A program made the position numbers and the translations under genes. This document shows, in pieces, positions 51,829 through 60,118 of a stretch of DNA of 64,000 bases; the first letter of the stretch is position 1; every line of letters starts with the position of its first letter. The DNA is from an uncultured Porphyromonadaceae bacterium (lineage in GTDB: Bacteria; Bacteroidota; Bacteroidia; Bacteroidales; Muribaculaceae). The stretch covers positions 50,713 through 114,712 of the forward strand of contig CAMWXJ010000007.1 in NCBI GenBank assembly GCA_947178215.1, read 5' to 3'. Below the pieces are notes generated by a model. That model searched no databases and was not told the DNA's origin. It saw only the letters and a program-made list of their open reading frames with translations.

Positions 51829-53187
51829 ATGAAACCCTCCATACCCAAAGGCACCCGTGATTTCGGCCCGCTTGAAATGAGCCGTCGCAACTATATTTTC
51901 GACACCATACGCGAAGTATTCCGCATCTATGGCTTCGCTCCAATCGAGACCCCGGCTATGGAGACGCTCCAAACGCTTATGGGCAAGTATGGCGAAGAGG
52001 GCGACAAGCTCCTCTTTAAGGTGCTCAACTCAGGCGACTTCTGTCGTGACATTGACCCAGCCATGGCCGCCGAGGGCGACTACGCCCGCCTTGGTGCACG
52101 CATCTGCGAAAAAGGTCTGCGCTACGACCTCACCGTGCCTTTCGCGCGATTCGTGGTGATGCACCGCGACCAGCTCCAGATGCCCTTCAAGCGCTATCAG
52201 ATGCAGCCCGTGTGGCGCGCCGACCGTCCGCAGAAGGGCCGCTACCGCGAGTTCTATCAGTGCGACGCCGACATAGTGGGCTCCGACTCGCTCGTCAATG
52301 AGATAGAGCTGCTCCAAATGGCCGACGAGGTGTTCGCGCGTCTCGGCATCCGTGTGGCCATCAAGCTCAACAACCGCAAGGTGCTCGCAGGCATCGCCGA
52401 GATAATCGGCGAGCCCGACAAGCTCATCGACATCACCGTCGCTATCGACAAGATTGACAAGATAGGGCTTGAGAAAGTGGAGGAAGAACTCGCGGAGCGC
52501 GGACTGTCGGCCGACGCGATAGAGCGTCTGCGCCCGATGCTCGCTATCAGCGGCTCGCTTGACCAACGACTCGCCCGACTCGCCGAACTGCTCGCGCCGT
52601 CGGAGACCGGAACACTCGGCGTGGCAGAGCTCCGCGAAGTTGTCGACACCACGGCCCGCCTCGGACTCCGCGCCGAGCTTGACCTCGACGTGTCGCTTGC
52701 CCGCGGCCTCAACTACTACACAGGTACAATAATCGAAGTCAAGGCCCTCGATGTCGCCATAGGCTCCATATCGGGCGGCGGACGCTACGACAATCTCACC
52801 GGCGTATTCGGCATGCCGGGACTGTCGGGTGTAGGCATTTCCTTTGGCGCCGACCGTATCTATGACGTACTTACGGCTCTCGACCTCTTCCCCGCCGAAG
52901 CACTCCGAGGAGTCGACGTGATGTTCGTCAACTTCGGCGCGGCCGAAGCCGCCGCCTCAATGGCAATGCTCAAAGAGATGCGTGCTGCCGGAATCTCGGC
53001 CGACATCTATCCCGACGCCGCCAAGATGAAGAAGCAGATGACACGCGCCAACGCGCTCGGCGCACGCTACACCGCCATTGTGGGCGAAAGCGAGCTCGCC
53101 GAAGGCAAAGTCACCCTCAAAGAAATGGCCACAGGCGAACAGACCCTCTGCACAATCGCCGAGGCTATCAACCGCATCAAGGCCTGA
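51829..53187 (+). CDS. hisS: Histidyl-tRNA synthetase
   Basis: Class II synthetase, 452 residues, the Bacteroidota length. Motif 1 region follows [14 protein letters not shown]. Motif 2 is [29 protein letters not shown]. The histidine-specific loops are [15 protein letters not shown] and SGGGRYDNL. Motif 3 is [17 protein letters not shown]-terminal anticodon-binding domain follows (about 355-452). ATG 51829 has the conserved opening. The stop overlaps the acetyltransferase ATG by 1 nt. Confidence 0.97.
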   Translation: MKPSIPKGTRDFGPLEMSRRNYIFDTIREVFRIYGFAPIETPAMETLQTLMGKYGEEGDKLLFKVLNSGDFCRDIDPAMAAEGDYARLGARICEKGLRYDLTVPFARFVVMHRDQLQMPFKRYQMQPVWRADRPQKGRYREFYQCDADIVGSDSLVNEIELLQMADEVFARLGIRVAIKLNNRKVLAGIAEIIGEPDKLIDITVAIDKIDKIGLEKVEEELAERGLSADAIERLRPMLAISGSLDQRLARLAELLAPSETGTLGVAELREVVDTTARLGLRAELDLDVSLARGLNYYTGTIIEVKALDVAIGSISGGGRYDNLTGVFGMPGLSGVGISFGADRIYDVLTALDLFPAEALRGVDVMFVNFGAAEAAASMAMLKEMRAAGISADIYPDAAKMKKQMTRANALGARYTAIVGESELAEGKVTLKEMATGEQTLCTIAEAINRIKA

Positions 53188-53783
53188 TGAAGCGCCCCGA
53201 CACCCGAATCTGGAACGAGATGATAAGCGGCGACATATTCGACGCCATACATCCCGACCTGGAAGCCCACCTCGCCATGATACGCGAGCGGCTTTGGGAA
53301 TACAACAACATGCACCCCTCCAAGGAGGCCGAGCGCGACGCCCTGTTGCGCTCGCTCCTCGGGTCGTGCGGCGAAAATGTCCACGTCAACCAGCCCATAC
53401 GCTTTGACAACGGCTGCAACATATCTATCGGTTCCAACGTATTCATCAACTTCAACCTCACTATACTCGACGAAGGACTGGTAACCATAGGCGACAACGC
53501 TTTCATAGGCCCCAACGTGAGCATCTACACCGCCTGTCACCCCCTTGACGCCGAGCGACGAAACACCGGCGCCCAGTGGAGCGAACATGTTACCATTGGC
53601 CGCGACGTGTGGATTGGCGGAGGCGCCACGATACTGCCCGGCGTCACCGTAGGCGACGGCGCCGTGATAGGGGCCGGAGCGGTAGTGACCCGCGATGTCG
53701 AGCCGCGCACCGTAGTGGGCGGCAACCCCGCAAGAGTAATCCGACGCATCACCCAAGGCGACTCGGATTACCACGGCCACTGA
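53187..53783 (+). CDS. Sugar O-acetyltransferase (maltose/galactoside acetyltransferase type)
   Basis: Hexapeptide-repeat acetyltransferase, 198 residues. The N-terminal helical Mac domain (about 1-55, RIWNEMISGDIFDAIHP) precedes a left-handed beta helix with many [LIV]-G-x4 repeats (VHVNQPIRFDNGCNISIGSNVFIN...VTIGDNAFIGPNVSIYTA). The catalytic His lies in TACHPLDAERR, and the C-terminus is IGAGAVVTRDVEPRTVVGGNPARVI. It uses acetyl-CoA in the cytoplasm. The sugar acceptor is unknown. It overlaps hisS by 1 nt and is coupled to it. Confidence 0.93.
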   Translation: MKRPDTRIWNEMISGDIFDAIHPDLEAHLAMIRERLWEYNNMHPSKEAERDALLRSLLGSCGENVHVNQPIRFDNGCNISIGSNVFINFNLTILDEGLVTIGDNAFIGPNVSIYTACHPLDAERRNTGAQWSEHVTIGRDVWIGGGATILPGVTVGDGAVIGAGAVVTRDVEPRTVVGGNPARVIRRITQGDSDYHGH

Positions 53784-53812
53784 TATTTTTGACGATTTTT
53801 GACGAGTGTGCA

Positions 53813-53844
53813 TTTGGCTCGCTCCGCTCGATTCGCTATCTTTG
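53813..53844 (+). promoter_or_regulatory. Promoter for the DUF3127 gene
   Basis: TTTG at 53813-53816, a 20-nt spacer, TATCTTTG at 53837-53844. The leader is about 35 nt. Confidence 0.75.
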
Positions 53845-53883
53845 TAAAAAATTTTGACCCAACGAAACAACAACCACCTGCAA

Positions 53884-54270
53884 ATGGAAATACAAGGTAA
53901 AATCATACGCGACCTCGGCGAAACATCCGGCACCTCACGCGCCGGAAATGCGTGGAAAAAGCACGAATATGTGCTTGAAACACACGACAGCTACCCCAAG
54001 CAGATATGCTTCCACTTCTTCGGCGACCGCGCCGACCAGTACGCCTGCAACGTAGGCGACGAAGTGACACTCAGCTTCGACATCAACTCGCGCGAGTTCA
54101 ACGGCCGCTGGTACACCGACATCGCCGGATGGAAACTTGAAAAGGGCACTACACCCGACGTAGCCCCTGCTCCCGCTCCTGCACCCTACGCCGCCCCGGC
54201 ACCTGCCGCCGCGCCCGTAGCCAACGATCCTTTCAGCGCGCCCCAGGGCAACGACGACCTCCCCTTCTGA
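53884..54270 (+). CDS. DUF3127 protein with SSB-like acidic C-terminal tip
   Basis: Small protein of 128 residues. The N-terminal part (about 1-85) is a compact beta domain of the DUF3127 family (IQGKIIRDLGETSGTSRAGNAWKKHEYVLET; VTLSFDINSREFNGRWYTDIAGWKLE), with a pattern like an OB fold. An Ala/Pro-rich linker (about 92-121) follows, and the chain ends NDDLPF. That end resembles the DDDIPF tip of single-stranded-DNA-binding protein that recruits partner proteins. DUF3127 has no firm function; an SSB-like role is inference. ATG 53884 fits the promoter at 53813-53844. Monocistronic, with a terminator after it. Confidence 0.88.
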   Translation: MEIQGKIIRDLGETSGTSRAGNAWKKHEYVLETHDSYPKQICFHFFGDRADQYACNVGDEVTLSFDINSREFNGRWYTDIAGWKLEKGTTPDVAPAPAPAPYAAPAPAAAPVANDPFSAPQGNDDLPF

Positions 54271-54302
54271 TTCATAACGGCCTACCGCAGCCATAACGAC
54301 AA

Positions 54303-54358
54303 CGGAAGCACACAAGCCGGCTGCGACACGCCCGCCTGCGTGCTTCCGCTCTTTTTAT
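54303..54358 (+). terminator. Rho-independent terminator after the DUF3127 gene
   Basis: Outer 9-bp perfect stem (54303-54311 with 54340-54348) with an imperfect inner stem and a loop, then CTCTTTTTATC. Confidence 0.82.
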
Positions 54359-54390
54359 CAAGTCTTTAACCGTCACCTTATATCCCCACC

Positions 54391-55737
54391 ATGAAATTTC
54401 TTCCGGCATTATCGGCAGCCGCCGTCGCCGCAACGATTACTCTTACTTCCATGACGCCGGCCGTCGCGCCCGAGGGCGAATACCAGCCCACCCCCGAAAA
54501 CCTCGCAGCCCGAGAACAGTTCCGCAACGCCGGACTCGGCATCTTCCTCCACTGGGGCATCTACTCGATGTTTGCCCAAGGAGAGTGGTATCTTAACTAC
54601 GGCATCGACGCAGAGGAATACGCGAAAGCCGCAAAAGGCTTCTACCCCGCCTCGTTTGACGCCAAGGAATGGGTCACCGCGTTTAAGAACGCCGGAGCCA
54701 AGTACATCACCATTACCACGCGCCACCACGACGGCTTCTCCATGTGGGATACCGACCAAAGCGACTTCAACATAGTCGACGCCACCCCGTTCAAGCGCGA
54801 CATCATCAAGGAGCTTGCCGACGAGTGCCACCGCCAGGGCATCGCCCTCCACTTCTACTACTCGCATATCGACTGGACCCGCCCCGACTATGTGTGGGGA
54901 CGCACGGGCCACACCACCGGCCGCGACTCCACGCTCCAAGACTGGCCGTCGTACTATAAATTCATGAACGCGCAGCTCACCGAGCTACTCACCAACTACG
55001 GCCCCGTGGGCGCGATATGGTTTGACGGCAAGTGGGACCACGACAGCGACAGCATCCCCTTCGACTGGCAGCTCCCCGAGCAATACGCACTCATCCACTC
55101 GCTGCAACCCGCCTGTCTCATCGGCAACAACCACCACGAGAGCGTCATCGCCGGCGAGGACTTCCAGATATTCGAGCGTGACCTCCCGGGCGAGAACAAG
55201 GCCGGACTCTCGGGCCAGAGCGTAACCGACCGCCTCCCCCTCGAGACCTGTGAGACCATGAACGGCATGTGGGGTTATAAGGTAGCCGACCAGAACTACA
55301 AGTCGCCCCAGCAGCTTGTGCGCCTCATGGTAGGAGCCGCAGGCAAGGGCGCCAACCTACTGCTCAACATAGGCCCGCAACCGTCGGGCGAACTCCCCGC
55401 TGCAGCCCTCGACCGACTGAAATCGCTCGGTGAGTGGACCTCGCGCTACGGCGAGACATTCTACGACACCGACGCCGGCGACTTCCCCGCCGAAGAGTGG
55501 GGCACGTCGACCCGCCGCGGCGATACCCTCTACGTACATGTGTTCGATCCCACGGTAAGCGAAGTGTTCATCCCCACCTCCGCCAAAGTCAAGAGCGCCA
55601 TATCGTTTGACTCAGGCGAGAAGATTGCCTTTGCCCGCAGCAAAGACAAGAGCGCGCCGGGCGTAACCCTTACACTGCCCCAACGCGACGAGAATCTCGC
55701 CGATTATATCATCACCCTTCACGCACCACGCAAATGA
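54391..55737 (+). CDS. Alpha-L-fucosidase, GH29
   Basis: Predicted exported GH29 fucosidase, 448 residues, with a short signal peptide (cleavage about residue 25). Motifs are GIFLHWGIYSMFAQGEWY near residue 50, AKYITITTRHHDGFSMWDTDQSDFN, the LHFYYSHIDW block, and GAIWFDGKWD with nucleophile Asp212. The C-terminal beta domain (about 350-448) is normal. It would release fucose from host or microbial glycans. It is followed with a 4-nt overlap by cutC, and no TonB-type transporter lies near, so this is not a classical polysaccharide-utilisation locus. Confidence 0.94.
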   Translation: MKFLPALSAAAVAATITLTSMTPAVAPEGEYQPTPENLAAREQFRNAGLGIFLHWGIYSMFAQGEWYLNYGIDAEEYAKAAKGFYPASFDAKEWVTAFKNAGAKYITITTRHHDGFSMWDTDQSDFNIVDATPFKRDIIKELADECHRQGIALHFYYSHIDWTRPDYVWGRTGHTTGRDSTLQDWPSYYKFMNAQLTELLTNYGPVGAIWFDGKWDHDSDSIPFDWQLPEQYALIHSLQPACLIGNNHHESVIAGEDFQIFERDLPGENKAGLSGQSVTDRLPLETCETMNGMWGYKVADQNYKSPQQLVRLMVGAAGKGANLLLNIGPQPSGELPAAALDRLKSLGEWTSRYGETFYDTDAGDFPAEEWGTSTRRGDTLYVHVFDPTVSEVFIPTSAKVKSAISFDSGEKIAFARSKDKSAPGVTLTLPQRDENLADYIITLHAPRK

Positions 55738-56486
55738 AAACACTCGAAGTATGCTGCGCAGACATTGACAGCGTACAGGCCGCTATCGACGGCGGCGCAC
55801 AGCGTATAGAACTCTGCACCGCTCTTGAGACGGGCGGCCTCACACCCTCGTTCGGCCTCATGCGACAGGCCCGCTTCAAGACCGCACTCGCGGGAGTAAA
55901 GCTTCATGTCCTCATTCGCGAGCGCCCCGGCGACTATATCTATTCCGACGATGAAATAAACACGATGGCCGACGACATCGTAATCGCCGCCGAGCTCGGC
56001 TGCGACGGCGTGGTGATAGGCGCGCTCAACGACGACGGCACCATCGACGCCCACGCCGTAGAGACTCTGCTGGAAGACGCAGGCGACCTCAATGTGACGT
56101 TCCACCGCGCCTTTGACCTCTGCCGCGACCCGTTCGAGGCGCTTGACACACTGTCGCGCATCCCCAAGATCAACCGAATTCTCACCTCAGGCCTCGCCCC
56201 GTCGGCTCCCGAAGGCGCTGAGCTGCTCCGTCAGCTCGTGGATAAAGCGCCCGAACATATCACAATACTCGCGGGAGCCGGCGTCAACTCGGCCAACGCC
56301 GCCGAACTTGTCAGAACGACAGGCGTCACCGAAGTGCACGCGTCGGCCAAGGCACGCATCCCCTCGTCCATGACATTCCGCCGAGGCGATGTGTCGATGA
56401 GTGCGCCAGGAGCCGACGAGTACTCCCGCTACGCCACCTCGGCCGCCGAGGTCAAAGCAATAGTTAATTCTCTTACCAACCTATAA
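55734..56486 (+). CDS. cutC: CutC family protein
   Basis: CutC-family TIM-barrel protein of 250 residues. Recognisable blocks are the N-terminal KTLEVCCADIDSVQAAIDGGAQRIELC, GGLTPSFGLM, KLHVLIRERPGDYIYSDDE, and VTFHRAFDLCRDPFEAL followed by RILTSG. CutC was linked to copper tolerance in E. coli, but the link is disputed and the true activity is unclear. It overlaps the fucosidase stop and abuts the transglutaminase-like gene, so the three form one unit. Confidence 0.93.
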   Translation: MKTLEVCCADIDSVQAAIDGGAQRIELCTALETGGLTPSFGLMRQARFKTALAGVKLHVLIRERPGDYIYSDDEINTMADDIVIAAELGCDGVVIGALNDDGTIDAHAVETLLEDAGDLNVTFHRAFDLCRDPFEALDTLSRIPKINRILTSGLAPSAPEGAELLRQLVDKAPEHITILAGAGVNSANAAELVRTTGVTEVHASAKARIPSSMTFRRGDVSMSAPGADEYSRYATSAAEVKAIVNSLTNL

Positions 56487-59060
56487 ATGAAACATCTCCT
56501 TCTCTCTATCGGCCTTGTAGCTGCCGCACTCACAGCCTCGGCTGACGTAAAGAGCGACTTCGAGCGCCGCAAAGCCGAGCTTGCCTCGACCGGCATATTC
56601 GCTCCTCTCGACACCATGAAGCTTACGCCCGACGAACGGAGTGCAATGGAATTTGTATACGCCTACTCGCCGCTGCCCGACATCGCCGACAGGTCGGCTG
56701 ATTTCATGCTGCACAACGTACGCACCGCCCTCCGCGCCCGCAAGGAGCTCGGGTGGAACGTGCCCGACCGCGAGTGGACTTACTTCGTGCTGCCCCAGCG
56801 CATCAACAACGAGCCCCTCGACTCGACCCGCTATCTGCTCTACGATGAGCTTAAAGAGCGCGTAAAAGGCCTCAACATGGTCGACGCCATTCTTGAAGTC
56901 AATCACTGGACCCACGAGAAAGCCACTTACCAGCCCTCCGACAGCCGCACCCGCTCACCGCTGCAAACCATGCGCGCCGCAATAGGCCGCTGCGGCGAGG
57001 AGTCGACATTCCTTGTCGGCGCACTCCGCACCATCGGCATCCCCGCACGCCAGGTCTACACCCCACGCTGGGCCCACTCCGACGACAATCATGCATGGGT
57101 CGAAGCCTATGCCGACGGCAAGTGGTACTTTCTCGGAGCCTGCGAGCCGGAGCCCGTGCTCAACCTTGGTTGGTTCAACGCCCCAGCCGCCCGCGGCATG
57201 CTGATGAACACCCGTGTGTTTGGCGCCTACGACGGTCCCGAAGAGAAACTTGTCACCGGGCCGGGCTACACCGTTATCAACGTGACCGACAACTACGCCC
57301 CCACCCGCGACCTCACCGTAGAGGTTCTCGGCAGTGACGGCAAGCCGCTCAAAGACGCAACCGTGAAGTTCGGACTCTACAACTACGCCGAATTTTATCC
57401 CATAGCGCAGTTAAAGACCGACTCACGTGGCCGCGCGTCGCTCCGTTCTGGCCATGGTGATCTGCTCATCTGGGCCACCGACGGCAAGAACTACGAGATA
57501 AAGAAGGTGTCGGGCGCCGACACCCTCGTCACCATGAAGCCATCACCCTCCACCATGCTCCGCGACGGCCAGAAGCTGCCGCTCGACCTCGTGGTACCAC
57601 AGAACACTCCAGTGCTCCCCGCCGTGACTCCCGAACAGCGCGCCGAAAACGACCGCCGCTTCGCCCGCGAAGACTCGATACGCAACGCCTATATGCACAA
57701 CAGCTTCGTGCCCGAGTCGATGACCGCCGCCATGGATGAGGACCTCGCCGGTCTGGCTGTGCTGATGAAGAGCAACTACGGCCTACTCAACCTCTTCAAG
57801 GAGTCGGGCCGCAGCGAAGCCGACGTGCGCGCCCTCTTCAAGACCATTGCCCGCAAAGACCTCGGCGACGCTCCCTACGCCCTGCTTCTCTCGGCCCTCC
57901 GTCGCCCCGCCGAAGTGACCGACATCGAGTATGTGATGAACCCGCGCATTGCCCTTGAAGCCCTCACCCCGTGGTGGAGCGATCTCGAAGGCTTCGTGAG
58001 CCCCGACAAAGCCGAAGCTTTCCGTGCCGACCCCTCCAAACTTGCCGACTTCGTTACCGACAACATAGCCCTCGTCACCGAAAACTGGGCCCCCGCCGAC
58101 CTCAAAATGAGCCCCAAGGCCGTGTGGAACGCCAAGCTTGCCGACGGCCCCAGCCGCGACATGTTCTTTGTGGCCGCCGCCCGCACCCTCAACATTCCCT
58201 CGCGTCTCGACCCCGTGACATCCATTCCCCAATGGCGCGACAACAATGGTGCATGGCACGACGTGCTCCGTCCGGCTCCTGCCGTAGAGGGGGCCAAAGG
58301 CCGCCTCATCCTCACTTACGATGACCCCGCAGGCTTCCTGCCCGACCCCCAGTATTACAGCCAGTTCACCTTGTCGCGGATTGAGCCCGATGGTCTCACA
58401 ACCCTACTCACGTACGACGAAAACGGTTCATCGGCCCTCACCACCTTTGCCGCACCCGGTGCCGAACTCGCCCCCGGCGACTACATCCTCACCACAGGAC
58501 GCCGCCTCGCCGACGGCAATGTGCTCGCCCAGATTGACATGATTAACATCGGCACCGGCACCGTGACACATCCGCTCACGCTCCGCTCGTCGGAGGCCGA
58601 GATTCAAGTTATCGGCAATTTCGACTCCGAAAGCCGCTTCATGCCGCTCGGAGCCACCGAACCCGCATCGATTCTCTACAAGACCGGCCGCGGCTACTAT
58701 GTGCTCGGAGTGCTCGACGGTGCCGAGCCCTCGACTCACGCCCTCAACGATATCGCGGCAGCCAAGAACGAACTTGAAGCCGACGGCCACAAGATTGTGC
58801 TCCTCTCGCCCACAGAAGTTATGTCGGAGAAAGCCGTGCCCACTATCGGCACACTCCCCTCAACTATTGTCAAGGGCGTCGACATCGACGGCAGCATAGC
58901 CAAAGCTATCTCCGAAGCAATGCACGTAGATGCCACGACAGGCCATCTGCCCATCTTCATCATCGCCGACACCTTCAACCGCGTAGTATTCATATCGTCG
59001 GGCTACACAATAGGCCTCGGCCATACCCTGCTCGACACTCTCCACCGCCTCGAAGACTAA
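56487..59060 (+). CDS. Transglutaminase-like domain protein, exported
   Basis: Exported protein of 857 residues with a signal peptide (cleavage near ASADV, residue 19). The transglutaminase-like core lies at about 160-225. Cys169 is in IGRCGEEST and His202 in DDNHAWVEAY; the third residue is probably in the LGACEPEPVLNLGWF block. This core is typical of Bacteroidota secreted cysteine peptidase-like proteins. An Ig-like/carboxypeptidase-regulatory-like domain (about 275-345) follows, then a large helical and beta region of unknown type. Peptide or glycopeptide cleavage is likely; the substrate is unknown. Start ATG 56487 directly follows the cutC stop. Confidence 0.9.
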   Translation: MKHLLLSIGLVAAALTASADVKSDFERRKAELASTGIFAPLDTMKLTPDERSAMEFVYAYSPLPDIADRSADFMLHNVRTALRARKELGWNVPDREWTYFVLPQRINNEPLDSTRYLLYDELKERVKGLNMVDAILEVNHWTHEKATYQPSDSRTRSPLQTMRAAIGRCGEESTFLVGALRTIGIPARQVYTPRWAHSDDNHAWVEAYADGKWYFLGACEPEPVLNLGWFNAPAARGMLMNTRVFGAYDGPEEKLVTGPGYTVINVTDNYAPTRDLTVEVLGSDGKPLKDATVKFGLYNYAEFYPIAQLKTDSRGRASLRSGHGDLLIWATDGKNYEIKKVSGADTLVTMKPSPSTMLRDGQKLPLDLVVPQNTPVLPAVTPEQRAENDRRFAREDSIRNAYMHNSFVPESMTAAMDEDLAGLAVLMKSNYGLLNLFKESGRSEADVRALFKTIARKDLGDAPYALLLSALRRPAEVTDIEYVMNPRIALEALTPWWSDLEGFVSPDKAEAFRADPSKLADFVTDNIALVTENWAPADLKMSPKAVWNAKLADGPSRDMFFVAAARTLNIPSRLDPVTSIPQWRDNNGAWHDVLRPAPAVEGAKGRLILTYDDPAGFLPDPQYYSQFTLSRIEPDGLTTLLTYDENGSSALTTFAAPGAELAPGDYILTTGRRLADGNVLAQIDMINIGTGTVTHPLTLRSSEAEIQVIGNFDSESRFMPLGATEPASILYKTGRGYYVLGVLDGAEPSTHALNDIAAAKNELEADGHKIVLLSPTEVMSEKAVPTIGTLPSTIVKGVDIDGSIAKAISEAMHVDATTGHLPIFIIADTFNRVVFISSGYTIGLGHTLLDTLHRLED

Positions 59061-59090
59061 ACTCCGAGCTTTCTCCGAGGACTCCCTTCA

Positions 59091-59130
59091 AGCCGCTCCC
59101 GCAATCACGCAGGGGCGGCTATATTTTATT
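59091..59130 (+). terminator. Terminator after the fucosidase/cutC/transglutaminase unit
   Basis: A 9-bp stem with one G-T pair (59091-59099 with 59112-59120), a 12-nt loop, then ATATTTTATT. Confidence 0.68.
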
Positions 59131-59231
59131 GCATCTATGTAAGTGTAACCCACCGTATCAGCGGGAGGGTTCGCTCGCGCGATAAATCGATAAAATAGGT
59201 AACCGGCGAGGACAGAGGAAGGATTTTTGGC

Positions 59232-59239
59232 TATATTTG
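59232..59239 (+). promoter_or_regulatory. -7 element for the nitroreductase
   Basis: TATATTTG followed by C at 59232-59239, about 30 nt before ATG 59270. No good -33 found. Confidence 0.55.
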
Positions 59240-59269
59240 CAGTATCAACTTAATCAATCCCCTCTCGCC

Positions 59270-59965
59270 ATGATATTTCCCGACAACACACTATTGCTCC
59301 GCGCCATAGACAGCCGCCACTCGGTCAGAGCCTATCTCGACTGTAAGCCGCAAAAAGAGATTCTCGACTGTCTTAGCGCCGAGATAACCCGTATCAACAC
59401 CACCCACGACCTGAGTTTCCGTCTTGTCGCCGACGAGCCCACCGCGTTCAGCGGATTTCTCGCCAGGTACGGCAAGTTCCGCAACGTCACCCACTACATC
59501 ATCGTGAGCGGCCCGAAAGGCGACTACATGTCGCGTCTGTGCGGCTACGAGGGAGAGCGGCTTGTTCTGGCAATCCAGGCCCTCGGTCTCAACAGCTGCT
59601 GGGTTGGGATGAGCTTCCGCAAGTCGACCGTAGACTTCAACGTCCCCGCAAGCCACAAAATACGTGCCGTGATAGCTTTCGGCTACGGCGAGAGCCGGGG
59701 CGTGAGCCACAAGATAAAGACACCCGAGCAGGTGAGCAACATCACCGACGGCGCGCCGCAATGGTTCCTCGACGGCATTGACGCCGCCCTGAAAGCTCCT
59801 ACGGCTATCAATCAGCAGAAATTCCACTTCACCCTCACTCCCTCAGGCAATGTAACCGTCCGCGCGGGATTTTCCCTCGTTGGTTACACCCATATCGACC
59901 TCGGCATCGCCGCCTGTCATTTCGACCTTGCCGCAGCACCGGGACACACCACCGTCCTCAACTGA
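59270..59965 (+). CDS. Nitroreductase-family protein
   Basis: Flavoprotein of 231 residues in the nitroreductase family, as a two-part chain. The N-terminal half begins LLLRAIDSRHSVRAYLDCKP, the FMN-binding start motif, and the middle has LCGYEGERLVLAIQALGLNSCWVGM. A region about 155-215 (FLDGIDAALKAPTAINQQKFHFTL) resembles a second nitroreductase block in which the N-Q-Q-P motif reads NQQKF. It likely reduces nitro or quinone compounds with NAD(P)H and FMN. The start ATG 59270 fits the promoter at 59232. Terminators or repeats follow. Confidence 0.85.
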   Translation: MIFPDNTLLLRAIDSRHSVRAYLDCKPQKEILDCLSAEITRINTTHDLSFRLVADEPTAFSGFLARYGKFRNVTHYIIVSGPKGDYMSRLCGYEGERLVLAIQALGLNSCWVGMSFRKSTVDFNVPASHKIRAVIAFGYGESRGVSHKIKTPEQVSNITDGAPQWFLDGIDAALKAPTAINQQKFHFTLTPSGNVTVRAGFSLVGYTHIDLGIAACHFDLAAAPGHTTVLN

Positions 59966-59982
59966 ATGTGTAAAAAAAGGAA

Positions 59983-60019
59983 CCGGAGACTTCCCACCGC
60001 CGCGGTGGCATGTCTCCGG
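59983..60019. repeat. Palindrome unit 1 of a tandem pair
   Basis: A 37-nt inverted repeat: an 8-bp outer stem, a 3x3 internal loop, a 6-bp inner stem and a 3-nt loop, followed by TAAAAC and AT-rich sequence. It recurs 69 bp on. Possibly a terminator for the convergent nitroreductase and acyl-CoA dehydrogenase genes. Confidence 0.8.
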
Positions 60020-60051
60020 TAAAACTAAAAATTAAACTCTTATTTTTCAAC

Positions 60052-60087
60052 CCGGAGACCCCCACCGTCACAGTGGCACGTCTCCGG
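60052..60087. repeat. Palindrome unit 2 of a tandem pair
   Basis: A 36-nt second copy. The outer 8-bp stem is identical, the inner stem is changed and shortened, and the loop differs. The TAAAAC tail is the same. The structure is preserved while the middle differs. Confidence 0.8.
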
Positions 60088-60118
60088 TAAAACATATTAT
60101 TAACTCTTATATTATATC

